52,249 bases of DNA. Origin: an uncultured Actinomycetes bacterium (GTDB lineage: Bacteria > Actinomycetota > Actinomycetes > Nanopelagicales > Nanopelagicaceae). Position 1 is the first letter of the stretch. Each line of letters starts with the position of its first letter. The notes beneath the pieces were generated by a model, which saw nothing but the letters and a program-made list of their open reading frames with translations, was not told the DNA's origin and made no database searches. The stretch lies in the NCBI GenBank assembly GCA_903827945.1, contig CAIKKN010000009.1, forward strand, positions 116,046-168,294, given 5' to 3'. Below are positions 16,192 through 26,283 of the stretch, piece after piece. The position numbers and the translations under genes are program-made.

Positions 16192-17541
16192 ATGAAAACA
16201 CATTCATTCTTGCGAAATTCACGTAATTTATTTGACGAGCGACTCCTTGGAATCGCTGCAATCTTGATTGTCGCATTCGCAATTTCATACGCTGCCCCTG
16301 CCGAACTTGCACGAGTTGGTGGGGGCGGTGCGAAAGCTAATTTCCCCGCCACCGTCTGCCCTGCAAAATTAGGCGACGGTGCCACGACGGTTTTCTTGCC
16401 TGCTTATAAAACGCGCGTACGCCACGTAGTAACGAAGTCCATTACTTTCTACAAATCCAGAACAGCGAGCGAGAATTTAACCTCAAAAGCACTTTTGGTT
16501 GATAGCAATCCGGCCACATCATTTGCTTTCAATAATTCAGGTAACGGCATCGGAACTGTCATATGTGAATCTGGAAATGCCGACCAATGGTTTGTTGGAG
16601 CGTCGGGAGGAGTTACGAGTAAAGCTCGTTTAGATATCGTGAACAGCGGACTAAGTCCGGCTCTTGTCGAGATAACCGCGTATTCCTCGAAGCAGGCACG
16701 CCCGCCGATTGCAGTATCAATTCCTGCAAATTCAGATCATTCCATTCCGGTGGATGCAATTGCTCCCGGAGATGAATCTGTAGTTTTGCATGTTGTTACA
16801 CGAAGCGGAAGAGTAACTAGTTTTCTTTTTGATCAACGGAAAAAAGGGCTTAAATCGTTGGGCTCCGATTATGTAAATTCGCAAGCGCCACCTTCCAAGC
16901 GTTTGCTCATACCTGCGATACTCCAATCTTCAAGTGGAAAAGTTTCTTCGACGCTAAGGGTTCTTGTTCCAGGAAACCTTGACGCAAATATTAAGGTAAC
17001 AATAAATTCTGGGGACGGTTCATTTACGCCAGTTGGATTAGATGGAAAAGTAATTCCTCACGGCAAAGTCCTTGATATTCCACTCACTTCACTGACTTCA
17101 TCTACACCGATGTCGATGGCGATTGACTCAGACGAACCCATTGTCGCCTCGGTTCTTACCCAATTTGTGAATAATGATTTTGCGTGGGCAACCCCTGTTG
17201 CAAGTTTTAAAGATATTGCACTCAACTTCACTGGAATTTCACCAAAAGTAGTCTTCACGGGCTCTCAAATAAATGTGAAGATTAAATGGAAGAACGCAAA
17301 TGGAAAGAGTCAGAGCGCTCGGGTAACAGGGTCTGATATCGCCTTTTGGAATCCAGGAAATGGTGGAATTCGCGCTGTCACCTTCTCAAACTCTGCAAAC
17401 CAATCAAAACAACCTGTTTACGGGGGAGTCATTATTCGCACGGCATCTGGTTGGCAAATTGCCTATCTACCACTCACAGCAGGTGCGACTTTGGAGAAGT
17501 CATCCCTCCCAGTCGTCGACGTTCGAAGTCTTTCTCGATGA
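16192..17541 (+). CDS. DUF5719-family secreted/anchored protein
   Basis: A 449-residue protein with a short cytosolic N-terminus and one membrane segment at about 19-37 (LLGIAAILIVAFAISYAA), followed by ~410 extracytoplasmic residues rich in beta strands and Ser/Thr. Two cysteines (in TVCPAKLG and VICESGN) could form a disulfide. Families of this type (DUF5719) sit between the giant glycosyltransferase and DUF3499 in many actinobacteria. I know of no experimental function; co-location and topology suggest a partner of the glycosyltransferase in cell-envelope glycan assembly. Its start lies 5 nt after the glycosyltransferase stop, so the two are co-transcribed. Confidence 0.78.
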   Translation: MKTHSFLRNSRNLFDERLLGIAAILIVAFAISYAAPAELARVGGGGAKANFPATVCPAKLGDGATTVFLPAYKTRVRHVVTKSITFYKSRTASENLTSKALLVDSNPATSFAFNNSGNGIGTVICESGNADQWFVGASGGVTSKARLDIVNSGLSPALVEITAYSSKQARPPIAVSIPANSDHSIPVDAIAPGDESVVLHVVTRSGRVTSFLFDQRKKGLKSLGSDYVNSQAPPSKRLLIPAILQSSSGKVSSTLRVLVPGNLDANIKVTINSGDGSFTPVGLDGKVIPHGKVLDIPLTSLTSSTPMSMAIDSDEPIVASVLTQFVNNDFAWATPVASFKDIALNFTGISPKVVFTGSQINVKIKWKNANGKSQSARVTGSDIAFWNPGNGGIRAVTFSNSANQSKQPVYGGVIIRTASGWQIAYLPLTAGATLEKSSLPVVDVRSLSR

Positions 17542-17569
17542 AATCCACCGTTTTTCCTACTTGGCACGA

Positions 17570-17575
17570 TAACCT
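17570..17575 (+). promoter_or_regulatory. -10 box of a leaderless DUF3499 promoter
   Basis: TAACCT lies 6 nt before the DUF3499 ATG at 17582, in the 40-bp gap after DUF5719. Confidence 0.45.
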
Positions 17576-17581
17576 CTCAAT

Positions 17582-17950
17582 ATGAGAAGTGCTCAACGAA
17601 CTGGCCGCATTTGTTCACGCGCCAGTTGCAGATCCGCGGCGAGCAAAACACTGACCTATGTTTATGCAGATTCCACTGCAGTGCTGGGTCCTCTTGCGAC
17701 ATTTGCAGAACCTCACTCATACGATTTGTGTCTGCAACATAGCCTGACCCTCACAGTGCCAAATGGATGGAATGTTATTAAGCACGAACCAGAAGGTGAA
17801 AGTGCTGGACCGAGCGACGATGATTTGATGGCTATTGCCGATGCTGTGCGAGAAATTGCCCAGTCCTCTTCCCAAGAGAATCTTCCGCAGGCTGATTTAC
17901 AGCAGGAGATCGGTCGTAGGGGCCACCTGCGAGCTCTTCCTTCTAACTAA
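17582..17950 (+). CDS. DUF3499 zinc-ribbon-like protein
   Basis: A 122-residue soluble protein of the actinobacterial DUF3499 family. Cys11, Cys16, Cys50 and His53 (C-x4-C ... C-x2-H) form a likely zinc site, framing the family's most conserved stretch TLTYVYADSTAVLGPLA and EPHSYDLC. The C-terminal half is acidic and probably flexible. Function is unknown to me; the gene is nearly always upstream of phosphomannomutase in actinobacteria, as here. The ATG is preceded by a TANNNT box 6 nt upstream and no ribosome site. Confidence 0.85.
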   Translation: MRSAQRTGRICSRASCRSAASKTLTYVYADSTAVLGPLATFAEPHSYDLCLQHSLTLTVPNGWNVIKHEPEGESAGPSDDDLMAIADAVREIAQSSSQENLPQADLQQEIGRRGHLRALPSN

Positions 17951-17957
17951 ATTCCTG

Positions 17958-17963
17958 TAGGTT
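17958..17963 (+). promoter_or_regulatory. -10 box of a leaderless manB promoter
   Basis: TAGGTT is placed 6 nt before the phosphomannomutase ATG at 17970, inside the short gap after DUF3499. Confidence 0.5.
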
Positions 17964-17969
17964 TGGAAT

Positions 17970-19337
17970 ATGTTCACACGCGAATTTCTTGACACAATCA
18001 TGAAGGCTTATGACGTGCGTGGTTTGGTCGATGAGGAAATTACTCCTGACTTTACCTTCGCGCTGGGCGCCGCATTTGCTCAATTCTTGATTGAAGAACG
18101 CGAACCAGCAACGGTCATCATTGGCGAAGATATGCGCCCATCCTCACCGCTCCTCGCGGAGGCTTTCGCAGATGGCGTAACATCGCAAGGCTTTGATGCC
18201 ATTCGAATTGGTTTAGCTTCCACGGATATGGCCTACTTCGCTTCAGGAAAACTCAATCTTCCAGGTGCAATGTTTACAGCAAGCCACAATCCTGCCGAAT
18301 ATAACGGAATCAAATTGTGCAAGAGCGCAGCGCGCCCCATTGGACAAGAAACCGGTCTTCGAAGAATTCGCGATCTCATTGTTGAGGGAGTTCCACTGTC
18401 GATGCGCGGAATGGGAAAAGTTACCGAGCAAGATATGTTAAATGATTATGTTGAATTCCTTCTCTCACTATTTGGTACTGAATTAACTTCAGCGAAGCGA
18501 CGACTAAAAGTCGTCATCGATGCGGGAAATGGCATGGCAGGACATACTGCCCCTGCCGTGATGGAACGTTTGAATGTTGAACTCATTCCCATGTACTTCG
18601 AGTTAGATGGGACATTCCCAAATCACGAAGCCAATCCAATTGATCCTGCAAATGTTGTGGATTTGCAAAAGGCAGTCAAGAAACATAAAGCAGATATAGG
18701 ACTTGCATTCGATGGGGATGCGGATCGGTGCTTTCTGATTGACGAGAAGGGTGGGATTGTCACACCTTCCACGCTTACTTCCCTGATTGCAGTTCGAGAA
18801 TTGAAACGCAAACCGGGATCAGCTGTGATTTACAATCTCATTTCATCTAAAGCTGTTAAGGAAGTTATTACCGAAAATGGCGGAAAGCCAATTCGATCAC
18901 GAGTTGGCCACTCATATATCAAGGCAATGATGGCCGAAACTGGAGCAGTATTTGGCGGGGAACATTCCGGACATTTTTACTTTTCAGATTTTTGGCGCGC
19001 GGATTCAGGAATGCTTGCTGCGCTTTTTGCACTTTCAGAACTCTCTGGAAGTGAGAAATCTTTATCTGAATTATTACAACCGTACAACCGTTATGTTGTG
19101 AGTGGCGAGATAAATACTCGCGTCGCAGACTCGCAAGCTTCGCTTAATTTTATCCGTGAATCTTTTAAGCAAGATTATGAAATTGATGAGCTGGATGGGG
19201 TGACGGTCACTGCCGATGAATGGTGGTTCAACGTGCGCCCATCGAATACGGAGCCTCTTCTACGCTTAAATGTTGAGGCCAACAACGAGGCTACTTTGAA
19301 GAAAGTAACGGAGAAGGTCCTCGAACTCATCGGGTAA
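17970..19337 (+). CDS. manB: Phosphomannomutase/phosphoglucomutase
   Basis: A 455-residue alpha-D-phosphohexomutase interconverting mannose-6-P and mannose-1-P (glucose phosphates are possible too). All signature loops are present: phosphoserine loop TASHNP (103-108, active Ser105), metal loop DGDADR, sugar-specificity loop GEHSGH, and the C-terminal phosphate-binding RPSNTEP. The product feeds the guanylyltransferase encoded 5 kb upstream to make GDP-mannose. It follows DUF3499 by 19 bp and precedes ahcY by 49 bp, the usual actinobacterial order. GEHSGH is characteristic of bifunctional PMM/PGM enzymes. Confidence 0.93.
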   Translation: MFTREFLDTIMKAYDVRGLVDEEITPDFTFALGAAFAQFLIEEREPATVIIGEDMRPSSPLLAEAFADGVTSQGFDAIRIGLASTDMAYFASGKLNLPGAMFTASHNPAEYNGIKLCKSAARPIGQETGLRRIRDLIVEGVPLSMRGMGKVTEQDMLNDYVEFLLSLFGTELTSAKRRLKVVIDAGNGMAGHTAPAVMERLNVELIPMYFELDGTFPNHEANPIDPANVVDLQKAVKKHKADIGLAFDGDADRCFLIDEKGGIVTPSTLTSLIAVRELKRKPGSAVIYNLISSKAVKEVITENGGKPIRSRVGHSYIKAMMAETGAVFGGEHSGHFYFSDFWRADSGMLAALFALSELSGSEKSLSELLQPYNRYVVSGEINTRVADSQASLNFIRESFKQDYEIDELDGVTVTADEWWFNVRPSNTEPLLRLNVEANNEATLKKVTEKVLELIG

Positions 19338-19386
19338 ACTTTCCCAGATAATCACCCGAAGCCTCGGATATTTTTTAGGAGCACCC

Positions 19387-20664
19387 GTGTCTGTACAAGC
19401 AGCCGTTTCACACGACATCGCAAATTCTGCACTAGCCGCCGAAGGCAAGAAGCGCATTGAATGGGCAGGACGTAACATGCCCGTCTTGCAACAAATTAAA
19501 GAACGTTTTGAAAAGGAAAAGCCTTTTGTTGGCATTCGAATTGCTGCATGTATGCATGTCACAACCGAGACCGCGAATTTGATGTTGGCGCTGAAAGCTG
19601 GCGGTGCTGATCTTGCACTCTGTGCATCCAACCCACTTTCAACTCAAGATGACACAGCAGCAGCGCTCGTTCATGAATACGGTCTTTCAGTTTTTGCTCG
19701 CAATGGAGTAGATCGCGACGGTTATTACGCGCACCTAAATTCCGCGCTTGATATCAAGCCAGATTTTGTTTTTGATGATGGATGCGATTTGGTGAACACT
19801 CTTCATACAACACGAACAGAGTTGATTCCTGGAGTTCAGGGCGGTTGTGAGGAAACCACAACAGGAGTAATCCGACTTCGCCAGATGTCAAAAGATGGGG
19901 CGCTTAAGTTCCCGATGATTGCTGTTAATGACACAGATACGAAGCATATGTTTGACAATCGTTTTGGCACTGGCCAGTCCACATTAGATGCAATTTTCCG
20001 CGCGACAAATCAGTTGATTGCAGGAAAAGTTTTTGTAGTTGCTGGATTTGGATACTGCGGCAAGGGAGTTGCTGAACGCGCAAAGGGTATGGGCGCAGAT
20101 GTTGTAGTGACCGAGATTGACCCAACAAAGGCGCTAGATGCTCTGATGCAGGGCTATCGCGTTCTTCCAGCGATTGATGCGGCAAAGATTGGCGATGTCT
20201 TTATTACAGTTACGGGAAATCGTGATGTGCTACGTGATGAGCACTTTAAAGTGATGAAGGATGGCGCAATTATGGCCAACTCAGGCCACTTTGATATTGA
20301 AATTGACGTTGCATGGCTTGAGCAAAATGCAAAGCAAAAGAACTCAAAGATTCGCCATCAGACAGATGAATATGTCATGCAAAATGGAAACCGCCTCCTC
20401 CTTATTGCTGAAGGTCGCCTTGTTAACCTTGGCGCGGCTGAAGGCCATCCGGCAGCCGTAATGGATATGTCATTCTCAGACCAAGCTCTCACTGCCGAAT
20501 ATCTACTTAAGGCTGCGAAAGATCTTGCACCTGGCTTGCATGAAGTTCCTACTGAAATTGATAAAGAAGTAGCGCGCCTAAAGCTTGCAAGTATGGGTGT
20601 CGATATTGACGTACTCACGCCCGCACAAGAGCTTTATCTAAACTCTTGGGAACACGGCTCCTAA
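19387..20664 (+). CDS. ahcY: Adenosylhomocysteinase, short archaeal/Thermotoga type
   Basis: A 425-residue NAD-dependent S-adenosylhomocysteine hydrolase that recycles the by-product of methyl transfer. The NAD-binding loop GFGYCGKG (near 219) and the conserved [10 protein letters not shown] and [10 protein letters not shown] regions are present. The GTG start is chosen because a TAGGAG ribosome site lies just upstream. It lacks the insertion of the ~490-residue mycobacterial enzyme and ends in LNSWEHGS rather than the KYRY-type tail, so it belongs to the short subfamily known from archaea and Thermotoga. The stop overlaps the mtrA ATG (TAATG). The 49-nt leader is too short for a known SAH riboswitch. 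Confidence 0.93.
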   Translation: MSVQAAVSHDIANSALAAEGKKRIEWAGRNMPVLQQIKERFEKEKPFVGIRIAACMHVTTETANLMLALKAGGADLALCASNPLSTQDDTAAALVHEYGLSVFARNGVDRDGYYAHLNSALDIKPDFVFDDGCDLVNTLHTTRTELIPGVQGGCEETTTGVIRLRQMSKDGALKFPMIAVNDTDTKHMFDNRFGTGQSTLDAIFRATNQLIAGKVFVVAGFGYCGKGVAERAKGMGADVVVTEIDPTKALDALMQGYRVLPAIDAAKIGDVFITVTGNRDVLRDEHFKVMKDGAIMANSGHFDIEIDVAWLEQNAKQKNSKIRHQTDEYVMQNGNRLLLIAEGRLVNLGAAEGHPAAVMDMSFSDQALTAEYLLKAAKDLAPGLHEVPTEIDKEVARLKLASMGVDIDVLTPAQELYLNSWEHGS

Positions 20665-21353
20665 TGCCTCTCATTATGGTCGTTGATGACGACCAAGATC
20701 TAGCGGAGATGTTGGGAATTGTTCTCAATGGATCTGGGTTTGAAGTGGATCTGGTCAACAGTGGCGATGGGGTAATGGAAATATTCCGAGCGAATGTTCC
20801 TGATTTGGTTTTGTTAGATGTTATGTTGCCAGGAATCGATGGCATTGAAGTTTGTCGCCTTATTCGACAAGAGTCCATGGTTCCAATCGTGATGCTGACT
20901 GCGAAGGGCGATACGCACGATGTAGTTCTAGGTTTGGAAGCCGGCGCCGATGATTACATGGTTAAACCATTTAATCCATCAGAGTTAGTTGCCCGTCTAA
21001 AAGTGCGATTACGCAGAACCGCTTCTGAAAACATCACCTCACTTCGCATCGGTGATCTTGCAGTTGACCAAGTTGCTCACACAATCGCACGGGATGGTAA
21101 GTCAATTCCGTTGACCCGCCTCGAGTTTGATTTGCTCGTTGCATTAGCAAAAGAGCCTGGTCGCGTCTTCACTCGCGAAGCGCTATTGAGTGAGGTGTGG
21201 GGTTACCAGCACGCAACTGACACGCGCTTGGTAAATGTTCACATTCAACGTCTTCGCTCCAAGATTGAGCGAGATGCTGATAATCCTGAGCTCATCCTTA
21301 CTGTGCGTGGCGTTGGCTACAAAGCAGGGTCTGCCGGAACATCTGAAAAATGA
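20664..21353 (+). CDS. mtrA: Response regulator MtrA
   Basis: A 229-residue OmpR/PhoB-type regulator. The receiver domain (1-120) has the acidic pocket DDD at 8-10, phosphorylation site Asp52 in LLDVMLPG, and the conserved Thr (LTAKG) and Lys (KPF). The C-terminal winged helix (about 135-225) includes LTRLEFDLLVALA and RLRSKIE. In actinobacteria MtrA controls cell division and envelope genes. The ATG overlaps the ahcY stop, and its own stop overlaps mtrB (ATGA), so the pair is co-translated. Confidence 0.95.
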   Translation: MPLIMVVDDDQDLAEMLGIVLNGSGFEVDLVNSGDGVMEIFRANVPDLVLLDVMLPGIDGIEVCRLIRQESMVPIVMLTAKGDTHDVVLGLEAGADDYMVKPFNPSELVARLKVRLRRTASENITSLRIGDLAVDQVAHTIARDGKSIPLTRLEFDLLVALAKEPGRVFTREALLSEVWGYQHATDTRLVNVHIQRLRSKIERDADNPELILTVRGVGYKAGSAGTSEK

Positions 21354-22918
21354 ATAGATTGCTTCGTAGCTGGCGAACATCAATTCTAGTTCGCGTGACT
21401 GCGATAACAATTATTCTCTCGGCCATTCTGATTCTTGTTGTCGGCTCGCTGCTTTCATCACAAATTAGTAGTGGTGTTTTTCGCGAAAAAATGAGCGCTT
21501 CAATATCAGAAGCTGACTCCCTCTCAAACTATTCTCAGGGTCAATTGGATGCCACGACCTATCGATCTGATTTAAAATTGCAAACAGTGATCGATAATAT
21601 TTTTCACGTTGAAGATGTCAACGCAAATGTCATTCAGCGTGAAGTCATTCTCCTTCCCACACCGAAAGCGTCCTTGAAGTCAAATATGTATCAAGGAAGT
21701 TCAAACTTTTTAGATTTCTCAATAATTGATACAAAATTTAGAGAAAAAGTTCGAGCGCATGCGATACCTCAATACCAGTACTTAACAATCAAGTACCTCA
21801 ATGGTCTTCATGTAAATGGAATTGTTGTTGGATCCACCATCACGATTCCTAAAGACATGGTTTATGAAATTTATTATCTATTTCCGCTCACACAGCAACA
21901 GCAACTTATTGGCCTTATTGACGCCCTTCTTTGGATATCAGGTGCAGTTCTAATTTTCTTGATTGCTTTAATCACTTGGTATGTAACTGGTGGCATTGTT
22001 AGACCAGTTCGAGAAGCTGCTGAAATTGCCGAAGAACTCACAGCCGGAGATCTTGGACGCCGCCTTGCTGTGCGTGGAGAAGATGAATTGGGCCGCTTGG
22101 CCATTGCCTTCAATGAAATGGCGGTTTCACTTCAACAGCAGATTTCGAGACTGGAAAACCTCTCACGCCTCCAACAACGTTTCGTTTCCGATGTTTCCCA
22201 CGAACTTCGCACACCATTAACAACAATTCGAATGGCGTCACAAGTTCTCTTTGATGCGAGACACAATTTGGATCCTGCATCTGCTCGCAGCTCAGAGCTT
22301 CTGATTGCGCAAATAGAACGATTCGAAACTCTGCTTACCGACCTCTTGGAAGTGAGCAGATTTGATGCAAGAGCCGCCATCTTGGAGATGCACGAAGTTG
22401 ATATTTCAAACCTTGTCCGGCAGGTTGCAGATCAATTACATGCTCCTGGTGACTTGAGAGTCGATGCTCCGGCGTCACCGGTGAATTCCCATGTTGATCC
22501 GCGGAGAATTGAGCGAATTCTTCGAAATCTGATTTCAAATGCAATTGATCATAGCGAGGGAAGAGGCGTTGTGATTCGAGTTGCTGAATCCGACCATGAA
22601 GTTAGCGTCGGAGTCAGAGATTATGGAATTGGATTCAGTGAACGTGAGGGCGAGCGACTCTTTGACAGATTCTGGCGTGCTGATCCTTCTCGATCACGTT
22701 TACGTGGTGGAACCGGGCTGGGGCTCGCAATTGCTTTAGAAGATGCACAACTTCACGAAGGAACGCTCAAAGCATGGGGTCGCCCAGGACTTGGCGCGCA
22801 TTTTGTTCTCACACTTCCAAAGTCTCCGGGAATTCCGCTGAGTTCTGAACCAATCTCTGTTATTCCGCAAGATGCTCCATCCACATCTCTCTTCGAAATA
22901 GATACAGACGACATTTAA
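21350..22918 (+). CDS. mtrB: Sensor histidine kinase MtrB
   Basis: A 522-residue membrane kinase partner of MtrA. TM1 is at about 12-36, an extracytoplasmic sensor region spans ~37-185, TM2 ~190-212, then HAMP (GGIVRPVREAAEIAEELTAG), a HisKA domain with the phospho-His in SDVSHELRTPLTT, and HATPase motifs NAIDHS (N box), DYGIGFS (G1) and GTGLGLAI (G2). A short acidic C-terminal tail follows. The lipoprotein gene lpqB, which follows mtrB in mycobacteria and streptomycetes and modulates the kinase, is absent; comF comes next 18 bp downstream. Confidence 0.95.
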   Translation: MNRLLRSWRTSILVRVTAITIILSAILILVVGSLLSSQISSGVFREKMSASISEADSLSNYSQGQLDATTYRSDLKLQTVIDNIFHVEDVNANVIQREVILLPTPKASLKSNMYQGSSNFLDFSIIDTKFREKVRAHAIPQYQYLTIKYLNGLHVNGIVVGSTITIPKDMVYEIYYLFPLTQQQQLIGLIDALLWISGAVLIFLIALITWYVTGGIVRPVREAAEIAEELTAGDLGRRLAVRGEDELGRLAIAFNEMAVSLQQQISRLENLSRLQQRFVSDVSHELRTPLTTIRMASQVLFDARHNLDPASARSSELLIAQIERFETLLTDLLEVSRFDARAAILEMHEVDISNLVRQVADQLHAPGDLRVDAPASPVNSHVDPRRIERILRNLISNAIDHSEGRGVVIRVAESDHEVSVGVRDYGIGFSEREGERLFDRFWRADPSRSRLRGGTGLGLAIALEDAQLHEGTLKAWGRPGLGAHFVLTLPKSPGIPLSSEPISVIPQDAPSTSLFEIDTDDI

Positions 22919-22936
22919 TTTTGCCACTCTCCTACC

Positions 22937-23545
22937 ATGGGAGAGATTTCTTCACTTTTATTTCCGCAGCAATCCACAAATGTTTCATTGGATTGGTCGA
23001 AAAGAATCAAAAACTCCATTTGCGGAACTCCATTGTTTTCTTCCTCATATTATTCAACGAGCAATTTAAAAGTGATTCTGCGGGCGAAAGAGAATAATGA
23101 TTCACGTGCCAGAATGGTGCTTGCTCGGGCTATTGCGCTCCACATTGAAGAACCGTGCATTCTTATTCCGATTCCGTCGAGCGCGGCAGCAAATCGCAGA
23201 CGAGGTTACGATCATTCGGCCCTCTTGGCGCAGGAAGTATCGAAACTTACCAACGGTTCGGTTTGGCAAGCCCTTCGAGTCAATCGCAGGGTGGCCGACC
23301 AAACAAAACTCAACCACCAGGACAGATTCACAAATCTTGCAGGCGCTTATTCATTTATCCCCGGGAATTACTCTGCTGGTGGGATTGTTCCCTTTAATAA
23401 GTTGGTACTTGTCGATGACCTGGTAACGACGGGGGCCTCAATCGCGCAGGCCATAAAAGTGCTGGAAGGGGCAGAATTAGCGCTTAATCGGGCTATTTCA
23501 GCCTGTATAGCCACCCATCACTTACCCAATACGATAAGCACCTAA
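22937..23545 (+). CDS. comF: ComF-family phosphoribosyltransferase-like protein
   Basis: A 202-residue protein with the type I PRTase fold. The PRPP-binding motif VLVDDLVTTGAS (about 156-167) and the conserved LIPIPSS and RRRGYDHSALLA are present. The N-terminal four-cysteine zinc finger of classical ComF is reduced to a single cysteine (SICGTPL), so the zinc site is probably lost. ComF relatives take part in DNA uptake/recombination in some bacteria; in actinobacteria the position between mtrB and secA is conserved but the function is not established. hpf, usually between comF and secA, is missing here. Confidence 0.85.
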   Translation: MGEISSLLFPQQSTNVSLDWSKRIKNSICGTPLFSSSYYSTSNLKVILRAKENNDSRARMVLARAIALHIEEPCILIPIPSSAAANRRRGYDHSALLAQEVSKLTNGSVWQALRVNRRVADQTKLNHQDRFTNLAGAYSFIPGNYSAGGIVPFNKLVLVDDLVTTGASIAQAIKVLEGAELALNRAISACIATHHLPNTIST

Positions 23546-23612
23546 CTTTGAGTCCGTTACTTTTAGTCCACGAGCGACTAGTAGGTCAGTTCAGAAATAA
23601 GAAAGAGGAACA

Positions 23613-26279
23613 GTGTCAGTTCTAGACAAGATTCTTCGCGCAGGCGAAGGTCGTGCCATAAAGGCTCTTGAGAAGGTTGCAGCAGAAGTAAACAATTTTG
23701 AACAAAAGCTTTCTGCAATGAGCGATGAGGAACTCAAGGGGCAGACTGAGCGCTTTCGTGCTCGTCTTGCAAATGGCGAAGAATTAGATGACATCCTTCC
23801 TGAAGCATTTGCCACTGTTCGCGAGGCAGCGAAGCGCACGCTTGGTCAACGTCATTACGACGTTCAGCTTATGGGTGGAGCAGCGCTCCATAAAGGCAAT
23901 ATTGCCGAAATGCGGACTGGTGAAGGAAAAACTCTTGTTTCCACTCTTCCTGCTTATCTAAATGCACTTACTGGGCTTGGCGTACATATTGTTACAACTA
24001 ACGATTATCTTGCAGAGCGCGACAGCGAATGGATGGGTCGTATTCACCGTTTCTTGGGTCTCAAGGTTGGTGTGATTCTTTCTAACATGTCACCAGCAGA
24101 GCGTCGTGAGCAATACGCAGCTGACATCACCTACGGAACAAACAATGAATTCGGTTTTGATTATCTTCGCGATAATATGGCTTGGAGTTTGGAAGACTGC
24201 GTTCAGCGCGTACACAATTTTGCCATTGTCGATGAAGTTGACTCAATTTTGATTGATGAGGCTCGTACGCCTTTAATTATCAGCGGACCAGCCGACAAGG
24301 CAACGAAGTGGTATGAAGAGTTTGCAATCATCGCTGAGAAGTTAGATCGTGATGTTCACTATGAAATTGACGAAAAGAAACGCACAATCGGAATTCACGA
24401 AGAAGGCGTTACAAAAGTCGAACAACTTCTTGGAATCGAAAATCTCTATGAAGCGGTCAATACTCCGATGATTGGATTTCTCAATAATTCGGTTCGTGCC
24501 AAAGAGCTATTTAAGAAAGATAAAGATTATGTAGTGATGAGTGGTGAGCTCCTGATTGTGGATGAGCACACAGGCCGTGTTCTCTCAGGACGCCGCTATT
24601 CAGAAGGTCTCCATCAAGCCCTGGAAGCCAAAGAGCGCATTGAAATCAAGGACGAGAATCAGACTCTCGCAACCATTACATTGCAGAACTACTTCCGTCT
24701 CTATAAGAAACTTGGCGGCATGACGGGTACAGCTATGACTGAAGCAGCTGAATTTATGCAAATTTACAAGCTTGGCGTTATTCCGATTCCTACAAATAAG
24801 GAGTCTGCGCGTTCTGACCAATCTGATCTTATTTATAAGACTGAACTTGGTAAGTTTGAAGCCGTTGCTAACGACATCGTAGAACGGCATAGAAAAGGCC
24901 AACCAGTTCTGATCGGAACTGTTTCCGTTGAGAAGTCTGAAGAACTCTCAGCAGTTCTCAAACGCCGCGGTATCCCGCATGAGGTTTTGAATGCAAAGCA
25001 TCACGAACGTGAAGCTTCAATCATTGCACGAGCAGGAACGCTTGGCGCAGTCACGGTTTCAACAAACATGGCTGGTCGCGGTACTGACATTATGCTTGGT
25101 GGAAACCCAGAGTTTATGGCGGATTTTGAAATTCAAAAGCGTGGCTATAGCCCAGTAGATAATCCAGCCGAGTACGAAGCAGCGTGGGCGCCGGAACTTG
25201 CAAAACAAAAAGAAGCTGTGAAGAAGCAACATGAAGATGTGATTGCACTTGGTGGACTTTACGTTTTGGGTACAGAACGTCATGAGTCACGTCGTATTGA
25301 TAATCAGCTTCGCGGTCGATCTGGTCGTCAAGGTGATCCCGGTGAGTCACGTTTCTATTTGTCGCTTCAAGATGATCTCATGCGTCGATTTAATTCTGGA
25401 CTGGTCGAGCGCTTCTTAAGTGCTGCGGGACTTCCTGATGATATGCCGATTGAATCAAAGATGGTTTCCAATGCGATTCGTTCTGCGCAAACACAGGTTG
25501 AGTCGTTGAACTTTGAAATGCGTAAGAATGTCTTGAAGTATGACGATGTAATGAACCGTCAACGCGAGATTATTTATAGCGAACGTCGTGAAGTTCTTGA
25601 AGGCCGCGACATCAAGGATCAAGTACAAGAATTTATGGTTGAGACCCTTAGTGCATATGTCACTGGTGCAACAAGTGAAGGTTATGCAGAAGATTGGGAC
25701 CTGGATACTTTGTATACGGCTCTCAAGGCTCTCTATCCAATCTCCTTCACCATGGATCAGTTGATTGCAGAAGTTAATGGCAAATCCGGACTAGATCATG
25801 ATTTCTTGCTCACTCGAGTGATTGAAGATGCCCAAGGCGCTTATGTGGCTCGTGAAGAGTCCCTTGGTTCAGAAGTTATGCGTGAGCTTGAACGTAAAGT
25901 CTTGCTTCAGGTTCTTGACCGTAAATGGCGTGAGCATCTTTATGAGATGGATTACTTACAAGAAGGCATTGGTCTTCGCGCTATGGCGCAAAGAGATCCA
26001 CTTGTTGAGTATCAACGTGAAGGATTTGATCTCTTTGCAGCAATGATGGATTCAATTGCTGAAGAAATGATTGGATTCTTGTTCCACGTAGAAGTAAATA
26101 TTGAAAATGATGAAATTGAAGCCAAAGGTTTGGCAACTCCGCCAAAGCAAGAGCAACAACTTCGTTACACGGCGGCGGATGTGGATGGTTCATCAGTTGA
26201 ATCTGGTGGAACTTCGCGTAATGCACCATGTCCATGTGGTTCGGGCCGTAAATTTAAGCGTTGCCACGGCGCTGCTTAA
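23613..26279 (+). CDS. secA: Preprotein translocase ATPase SecA
   Basis: An 888-residue motor that pushes unfolded preproteins through SecYEG at the inner face of the membrane. Walker A (MRTGEGKT), the DEAD-box DEVDS, the TGTA motif of the preprotein cross-linking region, GRGTDI and the R-finger helicase motif [13 protein letters not shown] are all present. The C-terminal zinc-binding tail [14 protein letters not shown] (SEC-C) interacts with SecB or ribosomes in other species. A GTG start is supported by a GAGGAA ribosome site 6 nt upstream. Length and completeness indicate the housekeeping SecA1. It runs convergent to the Rv3235-family gene with only 4 bp between. Confidence 0.97.
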   Translation: MSVLDKILRAGEGRAIKALEKVAAEVNNFEQKLSAMSDEELKGQTERFRARLANGEELDDILPEAFATVREAAKRTLGQRHYDVQLMGGAALHKGNIAEMRTGEGKTLVSTLPAYLNALTGLGVHIVTTNDYLAERDSEWMGRIHRFLGLKVGVILSNMSPAERREQYAADITYGTNNEFGFDYLRDNMAWSLEDCVQRVHNFAIVDEVDSILIDEARTPLIISGPADKATKWYEEFAIIAEKLDRDVHYEIDEKKRTIGIHEEGVTKVEQLLGIENLYEAVNTPMIGFLNNSVRAKELFKKDKDYVVMSGELLIVDEHTGRVLSGRRYSEGLHQALEAKERIEIKDENQTLATITLQNYFRLYKKLGGMTGTAMTEAAEFMQIYKLGVIPIPTNKESARSDQSDLIYKTELGKFEAVANDIVERHRKGQPVLIGTVSVEKSEELSAVLKRRGIPHEVLNAKHHEREASIIARAGTLGAVTVSTNMAGRGTDIMLGGNPEFMADFEIQKRGYSPVDNPAEYEAAWAPELAKQKEAVKKQHEDVIALGGLYVLGTERHESRRIDNQLRGRSGRQGDPGESRFYLSLQDDLMRRFNSGLVERFLSAAGLPDDMPIESKMVSNAIRSAQTQVESLNFEMRKNVLKYDDVMNRQREIIYSERREVLEGRDIKDQVQEFMVETLSAYVTGATSEGYAEDWDLDTLYTALKALYPISFTMDQLIAEVNGKSGLDHDFLLTRVIEDAQGAYVAREESLGSEVMRELERKVLLQVLDRKWREHLYEMDYLQEGIGLRAMAQRDPLVEYQREGFDLFAAMMDSIAEEMIGFLFHVEVNIENDEIEAKGLATPPKQEQQLRYTAADVDGSSVESGGTSRNAPCPCGSGRKFKRCHGAA

Positions 26280-26283
26280 ACTC

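Noticed and set aside
19338-19386. SAH or SAM riboswitch before ahcY
   Set aside because: Only 49 nt separate manB from ahcY and no matching stems are visible.
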